Source: a virus. From it: a stretch of DNA of 64,000 bases. The stretch covers positions 1 to 64,000 of the IMG/VR virus record IMGVR_UViG_3300006735_000001; one strand, written 5' to 3'. Positions 18,832 through 25,838 of this stretch are shown here, piece after piece. A program made the translations under genes and the position numbers. The notes under the pieces were generated by a model. It saw only the letters and a list, made by a program, of their open reading frames with translations. It searched no databases and was not told the origin of the DNA. Position 1 is the first letter of the stretch, and each line of letters opens with the position of its first letter.

Positions 18832-19350
18832 TTATAATTGGTCATAAGCTAAACCTGCACCACCACGTACAGAGCTTTCTTGTTCTTGTCTCATATCTGT
18901 AAATGCACCTTTGTATGATTGTCTTATAGACTCAAATTTTGCTGCTGCATTTACCATTGAATTAATATTTCCATCTCTACCATGTTCAATAGCAGTAACT
19001 TCCATGTATTTTGCTAATCTATCTAACATAGACTTGATACCTACATATGCTCTATAAGTTGGTGTCTGATACATTTTTTCACACATTGCTCTAGCATATC
19101 TTATTGGAGGATCTTCAGTTGATTCTTCCAATTTTATTTCCTCAATTACTATATCTTCTTTTTCATGTTCTGGTAAATTAAAAAATGGATTAAGATCAGG
19201 ATTAGGACATGTCATATAAAATAAATATTTATATATAGGCATGTGTGTATCAGGATATTCATCTTTTATCTTTTTTAGAAAGGGTAAAGTATAACAATGT
19301 TCTGTTAATACTACCTTATCATTTTGTATGTCAAATAATCTAACTATCAT
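18832..19350 (-). CDS. Uncharacterised packaging-operon protein (172 aa)
   Basis: Begins MIVRLFDIQNDKVVLTEHCY. It has an aromatic block (PIYKYLFYMTCPNPDLNPFFNLPEHEKED), then YQTPTYRAYVGIKSMLDRLAKYME, and ends SSVRGGAGLAYDQL. The pattern is familiar from uncharacterised proteins encoded just upstream of TerL in Bacteroidota phages. Position makes a small-terminase-like or packaging accessory role possible but unproven. It overlaps the upstream 106-aa gene by 4 nt (ATGA). Confidence 0.6.
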   Translation of the reverse strand: MIVRLFDIQNDKVVLTEHCYTLPFLKKIKDEYPDTHMPIYKYLFYMTCPNPDLNPFFNLPEHEKEDIVIEEIKLEESTEDPPIRYARAMCEKMYQTPTYRAYVGIKSMLDRLAKYMEVTAIEHGRDGNINSMVNAAAKFESIRQSYKGAFTDMRQEQESSVRGGAGLAYDQL

Positions 19351-19667
19351 GAGCCTCCATCATTACATAGATCTGTACAATCTATAGCGTCCATAAGTGT
19401 TTTAATTGTATTGTATGATTCTTTTACCTGTAGTACTATAGGTCCCAAAGCTATATTTCTACAATCTAAAAACTTTTGTGTTGCTGTATCATAGTATTCA
19501 TCTACAAAATCAATAGAATTTCTATTAATATATATTGGAGTTTCAACTAAGACAGGTGGCACTTGTTGATTATTAAGATCAAATTGAGTTGGTATAAGAG
19601 TTCTCACAATAACTCTAGTTAATGTAATATAATTTTTTTGATATACGGGAATTCTTAATGCTGGCAT
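19347..19667 (-). CDS. Uncharacterised protein (106 aa)
   Basis: A small, mostly beta protein (TRVIVRTLIPTQFDLNNQQV, TPIYINRNSIDFVDEYYDTA) with three Cys near the C-terminus (DCTDLCNDGGS). It overlaps the downstream gene by 4 nt and follows the 82-aa gene by 2 nt, so it belongs to the late operon. I do not recognise the family. Confidence 0.55.
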   Translation of the reverse strand: MPALRIPVYQKNYITLTRVIVRTLIPTQFDLNNQQVPPVLVETPIYINRNSIDFVDEYYDTATQKFLDCRNIALGPIVLQVKESYNTIKTLMDAIDCTDLCNDGGS

Positions 19668-19669
19668 AA

Positions 19670-19918
19670 TTATTTATTTAAAATGTTTTTTAATTCTTCA
19701 TATCCAATAACAAATATAATAGGTTTACTATTATCAGAAAACATAACTTCAGTATATGTTTCTTTAAACTTATCTGTACCTAGATGCCAATATTGTTTAA
19801 ACCAAATTATTTTGTCTAAATCTACAGATATTTTAGTCTCTTCAAATCTAAAGTCTGTAGGTACTTTTGATTTTAATGATTGTATTGCTACTGCAGCAGT
19901 AAATTCTATATATTTCAT
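19670..19918 (-). CDS. Uncharacterised protein (82 aa)
   Basis: A small alpha/beta protein with FEETKISVDLDKIIWFKQYW followed by a beta strand and a terminal helix (FVIGYEELKNILNK). It starts inside the last 4 nt of the 270-aa nuclease gene (ATGA overlap), which indicates translational coupling. No recognised function. Confidence 0.55.
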   Translation of the reverse strand: MKYIEFTAAVAIQSLKSKVPTDFRFEETKISVDLDKIIWFKQYWHLGTDKFKETYTEVMFSDNSKPIIFVIGYEELKNILNK

Positions 19919-20727
19919 CTGTTATCTTTTAACCAAGTTATCAAAGAATGTACCTCATCTTTTAAATAAGGTAACTCATATATTTTAATGTCTTCTAATA
20001 CAGGTTCACCAGCTACATGTTCATTAATAGGATATCCATTTGCATCAGTACCTACTTGTTTAAATTTTACATGTTGTATTGTCAGTTTCCCTATTTTAAG
20101 TTTAGGATTATGTTTTTTAATAATATAAGCATAAATACTTAATTGTAAATTATAGTGATTTAAATTACAATCATCTAAATGACTTACAGGATTATACATT
20201 TTGTTAGTAATTCCTTCCCAATTTGTAAACCCTTTTTCTTTTATTTCTTTATTAGTTTTATAATCATTGATATTAATAACACCATCAACAACTTCAACTA
20301 CATCTGCTTGACCACATATACCTATAGACTTAAGATACACTAAATGTTCCGGATATACACCATTATCAAGTTTTTGATTAGGAGAAATTTTAATTCCTTC
20401 TCCATCTACCAATGGTTTAATGATAGGTACTTCAACACCATTACGTTCAATAGTTTTAAAGTCTAACATATCTGCTTCACGTTGATTATGATACCAATTA
20501 CCCAATGTAATTGCCCTATGAGATTCGGCATCCCATGCAGCTAAAATTTCTTTTGGTGTCTTACCATACCATTTAGATCTTTTGTTCTTAGAAGACTTCT
20601 TAGCCTGTCCATCACGATCAAACTTTGGTTTAAATTTACCAATAAATGATGTTACACCAGTCCACTGAATATTATCACCATCAGTGCTTTCATATATATG
20701 TCCTTCCTCTTTAAATACAATAGCCAT
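19915..20727 (-). CDS. PD-(D/E)XK nuclease, Cas4/exonuclease-like (270 aa)
   Basis: The catalytic core is readable: an upstream Glu in VYPEHLVYLKSIGICGQADV (E and the D of GQAD), the NINDYKTNK motif (D-x-K), and a QLSIYAYII helix matching the Q-x3-Y motif of the RecB/Cas4 group. The N-terminus holds TGVTSFIGKFKPKFD and a long basic linker. Expected activity is exonuclease or endonuclease action on DNA, perhaps in packaging-associated DNA processing given its late-operon location. Such nucleases are common in crAss-like phages. Confidence 0.8.
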   Translation of the reverse strand: MAIVFKEEGHIYESTDGDNIQWTGVTSFIGKFKPKFDRDGQAKKSSKNKRSKWYGKTPKEILAAWDAESHRAITLGNWYHNQREADMLDFKTIERNGVEVPIIKPLVDGEGIKISPNQKLDNGVYPEHLVYLKSIGICGQADVVEVVDGVININDYKTNKEIKEKGFTNWEGITNKMYNPVSHLDDCNLNHYNLQLSIYAYIIKKHNPKLKIGKLTIQHVKFKQVGTDANGYPINEHVAGEPVLEDIKIYELPYLKDEVHSLITWLKDNR

Positions 20728-20728
20728 A

Positions 20729-20815
20729 TCAAATACCTATTGTTGTATACCACATACCATTTTGTTCATCTGCAGTAAAGTTAATTCCTGTACTATAATT
20801 TATTATTATTTTCAT
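20729..20815 (-). CDS. Possible tiny protein (28 aa)
   Basis: A 28-codon frame (MKIIINYSTGINFTADEQNG, ending TTIGI) starts 22 nt inside the end of the zinc-ribbon gene and stops 1 nt before the nuclease ATG. It fills the only gap in this stretch and ends in the same tight packing as the rest of the operon. It may equally be a leader region without product. Confidence 0.35.
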   Translation of the reverse strand: MKIIINYSTGINFTADEQNGMWYTTIGI

Positions 20816-21131
20816 TTTCTATTTGTTTGGTTATTTCTTCTTCTTGCTCTTCTGTTACTAGAGCATCCCAAAACCCTTTTGGGCATTCTGATGAAAGTGA
20901 ACGTACTTTAAAAGCTAAACTACAACCACAATCAGAACAACATGGTTGAGTTCCTGGTGCTAAACAGTTATCTCCTTTTGCATCAAACATTCCACATTTT
21001 ATGCAAATTTGAAATCTATCTGTTGCAACTGCTTCTACATGTTGTTTTTTAAATACACTATTTTTTATTCCTTCTGCAATTTTACTTACATTTTTAAATG
21101 CATCTAAATATTTATTCCACTTATTTGGCAC
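20793..21131 (-). CDS. Zinc-ribbon protein (112 aa)
   Basis: The middle carries ICIKCGMFDAKGDNCLAPGT followed by CCSDCGCSL, eight Cys in a double zinc-ribbon arrangement (about residues 42-70). N- and C-terminal segments are helical and charged. It overlaps the HU/IHF-like gene by 11 nt. The location with nuclease and DNA-binding genes suggests a nucleic-acid-binding or assembly role, not proven. Confidence 0.7.
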   Translation of the reverse strand: MPNKWNKYLDAFKNVSKIAEGIKNSVFKKQHVEAVATDRFQICIKCGMFDAKGDNCLAPGTQPCCSDCGCSLAFKVRSLSSECPKGFWDALVTEEQEEEITKQIENENNNKL

Positions 21132-21477
21132 TTTTAAATTTTTTTTTATTTTTTATATCTTCTTCTATTTGATTTAATCCATTAGTCATTTGTAAAATAT
21201 TTTTTTGTATGTCTTCACTTTTTGCAAAACCTAAATATGTTCTTTTAGCTAAGTTGCCTAAAATACTTTTATTTTTTTTTATTGCTTTTTCTAGTTTACT
21301 TTTTCTTAAATAAAAAGTACCCAATCCATCTACATGAATTCTAGGATATTCTAAATTAGATAATGCACTTCTAACTTTAGCAAAATAAAAAGTAATAAAA
21401 TCATCTACAACTGATGGATGTACACCCACTTCTTCTGCAATTCCTTCTTTTAATACTTTATGACTCTTTGGTTTCAT
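21121..21477 (-). CDS. HU/IHF-like DNA-binding protein (118 aa)
   Basis: The N-terminal two-thirds fit the HU/IHF family: helix-turn-helix AEEVGVHPSVVDDFITFYFA, then ALSNLEYPRIHVDGLGTFYL (the I.V.GLGTF turn is a hallmark of the family), followed by a basic region. The DNA-intercalating arm is poorly conserved. The C-terminus is a Lys-rich helix. crAss-like phages commonly encode such IHF-like proteins in this position. It overlaps the winged-helix gene by 20 nt. A role in DNA bending for packaging or late regulation is likely. Confidence 0.75.
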   Translation of the reverse strand: MKPKSHKVLKEGIAEEVGVHPSVVDDFITFYFAKVRSALSNLEYPRIHVDGLGTFYLRKSKLEKAIKKNKSILGNLAKRTYLGFAKSEDIQKNILQMTNGLNQIEEDIKNKKKFKSAK

Positions 21478-21829
21478 TACCTAAAATTTTATAATCTAAT
21501 AATACTAAACCACTATTCTGTACATTAATTTCAGGATTAATAGATATAGTTTTTTTATTACTACCTTTCTTAATTAACAAATTCTTTTTTTCTGCTTTAG
21601 TGATAGCATTCCTAGCTGACTGAGGACTTTTAAATATATTATTATTAACTAATAATAGACAAAACTTTGTTAATTCCATTTTATTATTTTTTGATAAATA
21701 CATTAAAAATTTTAAATCTGAATTGGTTATTAATATACCATTAAAAAAACAATAAGTAAGTATTTGATACATAATTGATGTATCAATATCTACTTTTAAT
21801 TTTAAATCTACTTTATTTACTAATGCCAT
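21458..21829 (-). CDS. Winged-helix-type DNA-binding protein (123 aa)
   Basis: Helical N-terminus (YQILTYCFFNGILITNSDLK) then a winged-helix-like block, MELTKFCLLLVNNNIFKSPQ followed by SARNAITKAEKKNLLIKKG with a beta wing (NKKTISINPEI). The S/N-rich recognition-helix area (SPQSARNAITKAEKKNLL) resembles MarR/GntR-type helices. It is tightly coupled to the HU/IHF-like gene. A late regulator is possible. Confidence 0.55.
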   Translation of the reverse strand: MALVNKVDLKLKVDIDTSIMYQILTYCFFNGILITNSDLKFLMYLSKNNKMELTKFCLLLVNNNIFKSPQSARNAITKAEKKNLLIKKGSNKKTISINPEINVQNSGLVLLDYKILGNETKES

Positions 21830-21830
21830 T

Positions 21831-22751
21831 TTATAAACTTAATATCATATCTACTAAATCAGGATGTGGATAACAATCTGATTTTCCTTTTCTAACATTA
21901 CCATGAACTAACAACCCTTTAACCTTACCATAAAATGCATCTTCTTGGAAGTCAAATGCTTTAGTTGGTCCATACTTCTGAATAAATTGTTTTAAACCCA
22001 ATCTAATATCAACACCATCTCTTTCACCTACATACTTAATCCACTTTTCAGTTTCTTTAATTTGTTCAGGTGAATAATCTTGCCAATATAAATATCCTTT
22101 AAATGCCTCATCAAGTTTTCTTACTTGTGAGTCTATACAAGTTGATTTAACATATGTCTTTTTATCATTTGTTAAATAACCCATATTACATATTTCAATA
22201 CCAACTGAATGACGGTTCATCCATCCTGATCCGGTTTTTCCTAAATGCCAACCTTGTGCACCTTCAGGAAATGCTTGAACCATAACCCCATCATGTTGAT
22301 CATCACCATTTCTGTGATTAATACCCCCTAAAACAAATTCAGTGGCAACACGCCCCCGTGTATCTCTACCCCAATGATCTATACAAGCATAAGGATTTGC
22401 ATTACCAGCAGTATGATGTAAAAATACATATTCATTTTCAATTGGTCCTTTAATATATTCTCCTTTAGGTAAATAATGCTTATGTATTATCTGATCATAT
22501 GTAGTTGTAAAATACTGTAATTGAGAATCAGTATCTTCATCTATTTCATCAGGTACTGCATATTCTAAATTTAAAAGTAAGCTCCACATATCATTATCTA
22601 CTATACCGGTTACTGGTAAATTTTTATCTAATTGAAATCTTTCAACTCTTTTTTCTGTTTTAGGTCCAAATATACCATCAGGTGATGTACCTAATTTACT
22701 TTGTAATGTTCTTACATCTGGTCCTCTACTACCAATTTTTAACTGTCTCAT
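21831..22751 (-). CDS. Endolysin: N-acetylmuramoyl-L-alanine amidase with PG-binding domain (306 aa)
   Basis: Residues 1-60 are a peptidoglycan-binding domain (KIGSRGPDVRTLQSKLGTSP, DGIFGPKTEKRVERFQLDKN). Residues about 105-306 are an amidase_2/PGRP-type zinc amidase: VFLHHTAGNANPYACIDHWG gives the first His ligand, then SVGIEICNMGYL, and the C-terminal LVHGNVRKGKSDCYPHPDL supplies the second His and the ligand equivalent to Cys/Asp. It cleaves the glycan-peptide bond for lysis. There is no signal peptide, so it needs a holin; a holin-like protein is encoded at 54363..54833. Confidence 0.92.
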   Translation of the reverse strand: MRQLKIGSRGPDVRTLQSKLGTSPDGIFGPKTEKRVERFQLDKNLPVTGIVDNDMWSLLLNLEYAVPDEIDEDTDSQLQYFTTTYDQIIHKHYLPKGEYIKGPIENEYVFLHHTAGNANPYACIDHWGRDTRGRVATEFVLGGINHRNGDDQHDGVMVQAFPEGAQGWHLGKTGSGWMNRHSVGIEICNMGYLTNDKKTYVKSTCIDSQVRKLDEAFKGYLYWQDYSPEQIKETEKWIKYVGERDGVDIRLGLKQFIQKYGPTKAFDFQEDAFYGKVKGLLVHGNVRKGKSDCYPHPDLVDMILSL

Positions 22752-22752
22752 A

Positions 22753-23052
22753 TTATTTTACATTTTTTGCAGCATTTTCCATTGCTTGTTTAAATTTTTT
22801 TGCTTCTTCGGAATTAGGTTTAACTCCTTCATTTTGTTTTTGTGCCATAAACATTTGAGCTTGCATTCTCTTAGCTCTTGATTCTTCTATCTCACATAAC
22901 AATGCTTCATATTTTGCTTGAGTCTTTAAGTGAGGAATGTTATCTGTGTAGAATTTAGTAATCTCTTTTCTACGTTGAGTAAGTTCTTCTTGAGAAAGTT
23001 GCGGTTTCTTTTCATTCAAAGAATCAATTCTCTTCTTGGTTTTTTCAGTCAT
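22753..23052 (-). CDS. Charged coiled-coil protein (99 aa)
   Basis: An almost entirely helical, highly charged protein (LSQEELTQRRKEITKFYTDN, then LCEIEESRAKRMQAQMFMAQ). No signal peptide or membrane segment. It lies 1 nt upstream of the endolysin gene and downstream of an AT-rich 77-bp gap that carries a weak promoter-like GTATATA. Function unknown; a lysis accessory or virion role is possible by position. Confidence 0.6.
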   Translation of the reverse strand: MTEKTKKRIDSLNEKKPQLSQEELTQRRKEITKFYTDNIPHLKTQAKYEALLCEIEESRAKRMQAQMFMAQKQNEGVKPNSEEAKKFKQAMENAAKNVK

Positions 23053-23129
23053 TATTATATATTTTAATTAAACATTAGTTAACAAATATATACAATAATA
23101 GTTTAAATCAAAAAAGTTTAGTACTTTTT

Positions 23130-23369
23130 TTAAATTATGTTGTTTGAAAGTATCTTTATTAAATCCTGAACATCAGATGATGTATATAGACGGACTATTG
23201 GATTTTGTGTATTTGGTAATATAAGATCTACATACCATTCGTTTTCACCTGTTTGATGATTACCTACAGAAATAAAATCAATACTGGCTACACTAAAAGA
23301 ATAATAATAGAATCCATTTTCAGTATATATTTTTTGAAAACATAATTCTTTTATTGCATCTTCTGTCAT
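23130..23369 (-). CDS. Uncharacterised protein (79 aa)
   Basis: A small beta-rich protein (FYYYSFSVASIDFISVGNHQ, EWYVDLILPNTQNPIVRLYT) with a terminal helix (SDVQDLIKILSNN). It is the last gene of the small-basic-protein operon, 3 nt after the 96-aa gene, and unlike its neighbours it is not basic. No recognised family. Confidence 0.55.
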   Translation of the reverse strand: MTEDAIKELCFQKIYTENGFYYYSFSVASIDFISVGNHQTGENEWYVDLILPNTQNPIVRLYTSSDVQDLIKILSNNII

Positions 23370-23372
23370 TTC

Positions 23373-23663
23373 TTACCATTTTACTTTGTCTGCCCAATAA
23401 GCAGCACTCATTTTACCTTTTGCTATATTTTTTCCGTGTCTTGCTTTAAAGCTTTTACGTCTAGCTTTTTGTTTTGCTGATTCACCAGCTTTAGGTTTAC
23501 CAGCAGTCTTCACGCCTTGTTGTCCAAAACGTATTGTCTTGATCTTATCTCCTTGTTTAGCAACTACTACATGTGATTTCTTAGGGTGACTAGGAGTTCT
23601 TTTAGGTTTATTATAACCTGAAACACCTGCTTTTACTAATCTTGAATCTTTTTTCTTTGCCAT
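23373..23663 (-). CDS. Small basic phage protein (96 aa)
   Basis: Lys/Arg/Ala-rich throughout, with an ordered-looking C-terminal half: DKIKTIRFGQQGVKTAGKPK, then AGESAKQKARRKSFKARHGK and NIAKGKMSAAYWADKVKW. The segment ending in YWADKVKW is one I recall from a widespread family of small basic proteins in aquatic phages, usually annotated only as a DUF. It is probably nucleic-acid-binding by charge. It lies 3 nt from the next basic gene in the same operon. Confidence 0.75.
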   Translation of the reverse strand: MAKKKDSRLVKAGVSGYNKPKRTPSHPKKSHVVVAKQGDKIKTIRFGQQGVKTAGKPKAGESAKQKARRKSFKARHGKNIAKGKMSAAYWADKVKW

Positions 23664-23666
23664 AAC

Positions 23667-23909
23667 TTATCTTTTCTTTCCTTTATGTAAGCCATGACTA
23701 GCATGTTGTTTACCTTTTTTAGTAGCAGCTCTTTTCTTTTTGTTCGCTGCAGCTAATTTTGCTCTACCTTTTTTTGTTCCCTTTAATTTAGCTATTGTTT
23801 TAGCAGGTGCGTATACCTCACCAGTTTTTGAAGACTTCTTACCACTAGGCGTTCTCCATTTCTGTTTAGTCCATCTTGTTAAACTTTTTTGCTGTTTAGT
23901 CTTAGCCAT
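23667..23909 (-). CDS. Small basic phage protein (80 aa)
   Basis: Lys-rich, with a conserved-looking N-terminal block (SLTRWTKQKWRTPSGKKSSK, TGEVYAPAKTIAKLKG) and a Lys/Ala tail (AANKKKRAATKKGKQHASHG). I recall closely similar small proteins in aquatic bacteria and phages, function unknown. Possibly DNA-condensing or host-interfering. It is cotranscribed with three other basic proteins. Confidence 0.75.
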   Translation of the reverse strand: MAKTKQQKSLTRWTKQKWRTPSGKKSSKTGEVYAPAKTIAKLKGTKKGRAKLAAANKKKRAATKKGKQHASHGLHKGKKR

Positions 23910-23920
23910 TACTTTCTCTT

Positions 23921-24100
23921 TTATCTTGTTGTAAATGTATGTAAACTAAATAATACCATGACAGAAAATAATACACCTAATACAGCATGATCATTTTGAG
24001 TTACTATAGGCCTATCTTTTCTTTCCCACGAAGGCTTTGAGGAGCCACAAGTAAATAATAACATACAACATAACGATATTAAGATTATATTTTTACGCAT
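23921..24100 (-). CDS. Small lipoprotein with extra membrane segment (59 aa)
   Basis: MRKNIILISLCCMLLFTCGS is a lipoprotein signal peptide with an LLFTC lipobox (Cys 18 followed by Gly-Ser), so the mature protein would be only about 42 residues. A second hydrophobic stretch (AVLGVLFSVMVLFSL) follows. Its start overlaps the stop of the 48-aa gene as TAATG. In a late operon next to the endolysin unit, a spanin-like or superinfection-exclusion role is possible but unproven. Confidence 0.65.
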   Translation of the reverse strand: MRKNIILISLCCMLLFTCGSSKPSWERKDRPIVTQNDHAVLGVLFSVMVLFSLHTFTTR

Positions 24101-24246
24101 TATTTTTTATGTACTTTTTGTATTGCAAAATTATGTGATAAACTTGCACCTTTGTGTGCAACAAACTTGCCACTATGCTTCATAAGCTTTGGTGCTCCTT
24201 TACCAGACTTCATCCAGTGATATCCTTTTGGTGCTTTTACTTTCAT
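24100..24246 (-). CDS. Tiny basic protein (48 aa)
   Basis: A 48-codon frame, MKVKAPKGYHWMKSGKGAPK with a His/Lys-rich tail (HSGKFVAHKGASLSHNFA). Both start and stop share a base with neighbours through TAATG overlaps, which strongly supports translation. The charge pattern matches the adjacent basic proteins. Function unknown. Confidence 0.7.
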   Translation of the reverse strand: MKVKAPKGYHWMKSGKGAPKLMKHSGKFVAHKGASLSHNFAIQKVHKK

Positions 24247-24443
24247 TACTTTTTACTTTTATAACCTCCACCAGCTGCTTTATATCTTTTAGCTAGCATT
24301 TGTGCCTTACGTGCAGACCATTGTCCAGCACCACCACCTTTGCTCCCGGCTTTAATTGAATTAAACAATCTTTTACGCATTCCTGGTTTAGTATAGTTTC
24401 CAGAACTATTTACCGTACTTTTCTTTTTCTTTTTTACTGCCAT
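24246..24443 (-). CDS. Small basic phage protein (65 aa)
   Basis: After a Lys-run N-terminus comes KRLFNSIKAGSKGGGAGQWS followed by ARKAQMLAKRYKAAGGGYK. The KxGSKGGxxGQWSARKAQ...YKxxGGGYK pattern belongs to a small conserved family I recall from aquatic bacteria and phages, of unknown function. It is coupled to both neighbours by TAATG overlaps. Probably binds nucleic acid. Confidence 0.75.
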   Translation of the reverse strand: MAVKKKKKSTVNSSGNYTKPGMRKRLFNSIKAGSKGGGAGQWSARKAQMLAKRYKAAGGGYKSKK

Positions 24444-24763
24444 TACGCTTCATATTTTTTTGGATACGTTTTATCAAGTATTGATTGCAGTTTAGCACAC
24501 CTTTCATACTCTTCCAACTCTATCCAATGTTCTATCATATTTTGTAATTCTTCTTCTTTCGGCCCATTCTCTGGATCAAATGCCATTATCATTTGTTCCT
24601 CGCTACCAAATGAATCACTTAAAAGCTCTTCAAAAGAAATTTGACCAGAAAGTATAATCCAGGCATTGTAATATGCCTTATCAAGTAATATCTTATCAAG
24701 TTCTGCCTGTGCAATGCTACTCATCACATCATCTTTGTCCTCTGAATAATTATTGTCAGCCAT
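24443..24763 (-). CDS. Acidic helical protein, first gene of late operon (106 aa)
   Basis: A strongly acidic, helical protein (MSSIAQAELDKILLDKAYYN, LQNMIEHWIELEEYERCAKL), in sharp contrast to the basic proteins encoded directly downstream. It starts 26 nt after the late promoter element at 24789..24805. It could act as a partner or chaperone for the basic proteins by charge complementarity; this is speculation. I do not recognise the family. Confidence 0.6.
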   Translation of the reverse strand: MADNNYSEDKDDVMSSIAQAELDKILLDKAYYNAWIILSGQISFEELLSDSFGSEEQMIMAFDPENGPKEEELQNMIEHWIELEEYERCAKLQSILDKTYPKKYEA

Positions 24764-24788
24764 AATATTTTATCAATTTGAAACTCTT

Positions 24789-24805
24789 CTATAAAGACAA
24801 TATAC
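24789..24805 (-). promoter_or_regulatory. Late promoter element for leftward operon
   Basis: Reads GTATATTGTCTTTATAG on the minus strand, a perfect GTATATT-N5-TATAG with the least AT-biased spacer of the family, which makes a chance AT match less likely. It lies 26 nt upstream of the first gene of the leftward late block, at the edge of the divergent control region. Confidence 0.75.
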
Positions 24806-24903
24806 TAAAAATTGCAACTTAATAAAAGTCCTTGGCTCAGAAATTTTACTTTTCCCCTATACAAATGTTGTGTGTTTGGCGTGAACAAGGGGTTTCTACA
24901 GTT

Positions 24904-24923
24904 TGCTCCCCAACTAAATTTTG
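24904..24923 (+). repeat. Dispersed GCTCCCCA repeat, copy 1
   Basis: TGCTCCCCAACTAAATTTTG. Related to copies at 25146..25164 and 26352..26371. All three lie in the two non-coding stretches flanking the first early genes, none in a gene. Consensus about (T/G)GCTCCCCA-CTA--TTTTG. Confidence 0.5.
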
Positions 24924-24945
24924 TGGCGTGGGTACCCCCGTCATT

Positions 24946-24977
24946 GACTATACTGCTGATAACAGTTTTGCATAGTC
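24946..24977. promoter_or_regulatory. Nested hairpin in control region
   Basis: Outer stem GACTAT/ATAGTC stacked directly on an inner ACTG/CAGT stem with a 7-nt loop and a 5-nt bulge on the 3' side. Non-coding. Possible transcript leader or origin structure. Confidence 0.4.
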
Positions 24978-25066
24978 AGGGTGGGGTATGTCTGTGGCTA
25001 AGGTATATAGTACATATGTAGGTAGGTGATAGCATCTATGTGTACTGTCTGCTGGGTGTTTGTTTG

Positions 25067-25125
25067 TTTGTCTACAAAGAAAGTAGGTCAGAGAAAGTCT
25101 CTGTGTAATAATTAGAATAGACAAA
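25067..25125. promoter_or_regulatory. Nested hairpin in control region
   Basis: Outer 8-bp stem TTTGTCTA/TAGACAAA encloses an inner CAGAGA-AAG-TCTCTG hairpin at 25089..25103. Two independent nested perfect stems in 59 nt of non-coding DNA argue for a folded RNA or a cruciform element, for example an origin or early leader. Confidence 0.45.
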
Positions 25126-25145
25126 TACTTTATCATTAGCCTTCG

Positions 25146-25164
25146 GCTCCCAAGCTATATATTG
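25146..25164 (+). repeat. Dispersed GCTCCCCA repeat, copy 2
   Basis: GGCTCCCAAGCTATATATTG, a variant with one C fewer, about 140 nt upstream of the 154-aa gene. See copy 1. Confidence 0.45.
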
Positions 25165-25300
25165 TGTCATTGTTGTTGTGGCACATTAATAAATCAATTT
25201 CGGGATTGTAATAACAACTGCAATTCCATTAACTCAGGGTCTATATAGGCCCAACAAAACCGCAGCTTGTGCAGGGATTTGTACTGCATAGCAATTTATT

Positions 25301-25765
25301 ATGATTAATGTCATAACTGGTACTAAAGGTGCCAACAAGGGTAAAACTATCCAAGTAAGTAAAGACCCAAAGATAGGGTTTGTAACTGTTCAATCAGAGA
25401 CAGATGTCTTACGTAATGGCTGGTTTGATACCAAGAAGCTTACTACTAATGTACGTGGTCCAATTGAAAAGCTCCAAAAGATAGGAGACTGGCAAGATTA
25501 TGTGCAGGGTGGTAAGATTATTGTGGTGGAATCACTCACACCAATCAATAGCTCTGATAAGTCTCAAGGACTTAAATTAGCAGGGGAAACAGGAGTAGTG
25601 TGTATGAAAGACGGAAGTCCTATCTACAGACAAACTGAATTCACCAAAGAGCCAAGTGCTCACAACGTCTATATTCAACACACTAATATAGATGAAATAC
25701 GCAAAGCTAATGGCATTGAAACTAAAGCAGTAGCTTTAGAAGACTATGTAAAGCAACAAGCGTAA
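25301..25765 (+). CDS. Early protein, paralogue of the 193-aa protein (154 aa)
   Basis: The first early gene. Residues about 62-137 (GGKIIVVESLTPINSSDKSQ, GLKLAGETGVVCMKDGSPIY, RQTEFTKEPSAHNVYIQHTN) align closely with the 193-aa protein at 29201..29782 (GKIIVRESLEPFSKNDPDRD, LKKAGDTGIICAVQGQPIYR). The core looks like a small beta barrel. This copy lacks the acidic tail of its paralogue. It is followed at once by a strong terminator, so it is probably an abundant monocistronic early product. Function unknown; an OB-like nucleic-acid binder is one idea. Confidence 0.75.
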   Translation: MINVITGTKGANKGKTIQVSKDPKIGFVTVQSETDVLRNGWFDTKKLTTNVRGPIEKLQKIGDWQDYVQGGKIIVVESLTPINSSDKSQGLKLAGETGVVCMKDGSPIYRQTEFTKEPSAHNVYIQHTNIDEIRKANGIETKAVALEDYVKQQA

Positions 25766-25773
25766 TCTAATTA

Positions 25774-25803
25774 GGGAGAGTGTAACAGCTCTCCCTTTTT
25801 TTT
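25774..25803 (+). terminator. Strong intrinsic terminator after 154-aa gene
   Basis: GGGAGAG/CTCTCCC 7-bp stem with an 8-nt loop, followed by eight T, 9 nt after the stop codon. Confidence 0.92.
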
Positions 25804-25838
25804 AACTTAAAGCTGGAGAGCATCGTACTCACTATATT

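Larger units (their letters stand above)
24806..25300. promoter_or_regulatory. Divergent non-coding control region
   Basis: About 495 bp with no convincing gene, between the leftward late block and the rightward early block. It is visibly more GC-rich and G/T-skewed than the coding DNA. It holds two nested hairpins (24946..24977 and 25067..25125), a GGGTACCC palindrome (24930..24937), an AGCC-TTC-GGCT mini-hairpin near 25139..25149, and two copies of a GCTCCC(C)A repeat. It presumably contains early promoters for the 154-aa gene and could be a replication origin. No DnaA-box or iteron array is obvious. Confidence 0.6.

Noticed and set aside
24930-24937. GGGTACCC palindrome as a specific regulator site
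   Set aside because: An 8-bp palindrome alone is weak; a similar GGGTACCC-like run near 55726 lies within a gene, so no special role is claimed.
24812-25136. Short frames on both strands in the control region (24812..25021 plus, 24948..25136 minus)
   Set aside because: They overlap each other and hairpins, have no coding-like composition and no operon context; treated as non-coding.
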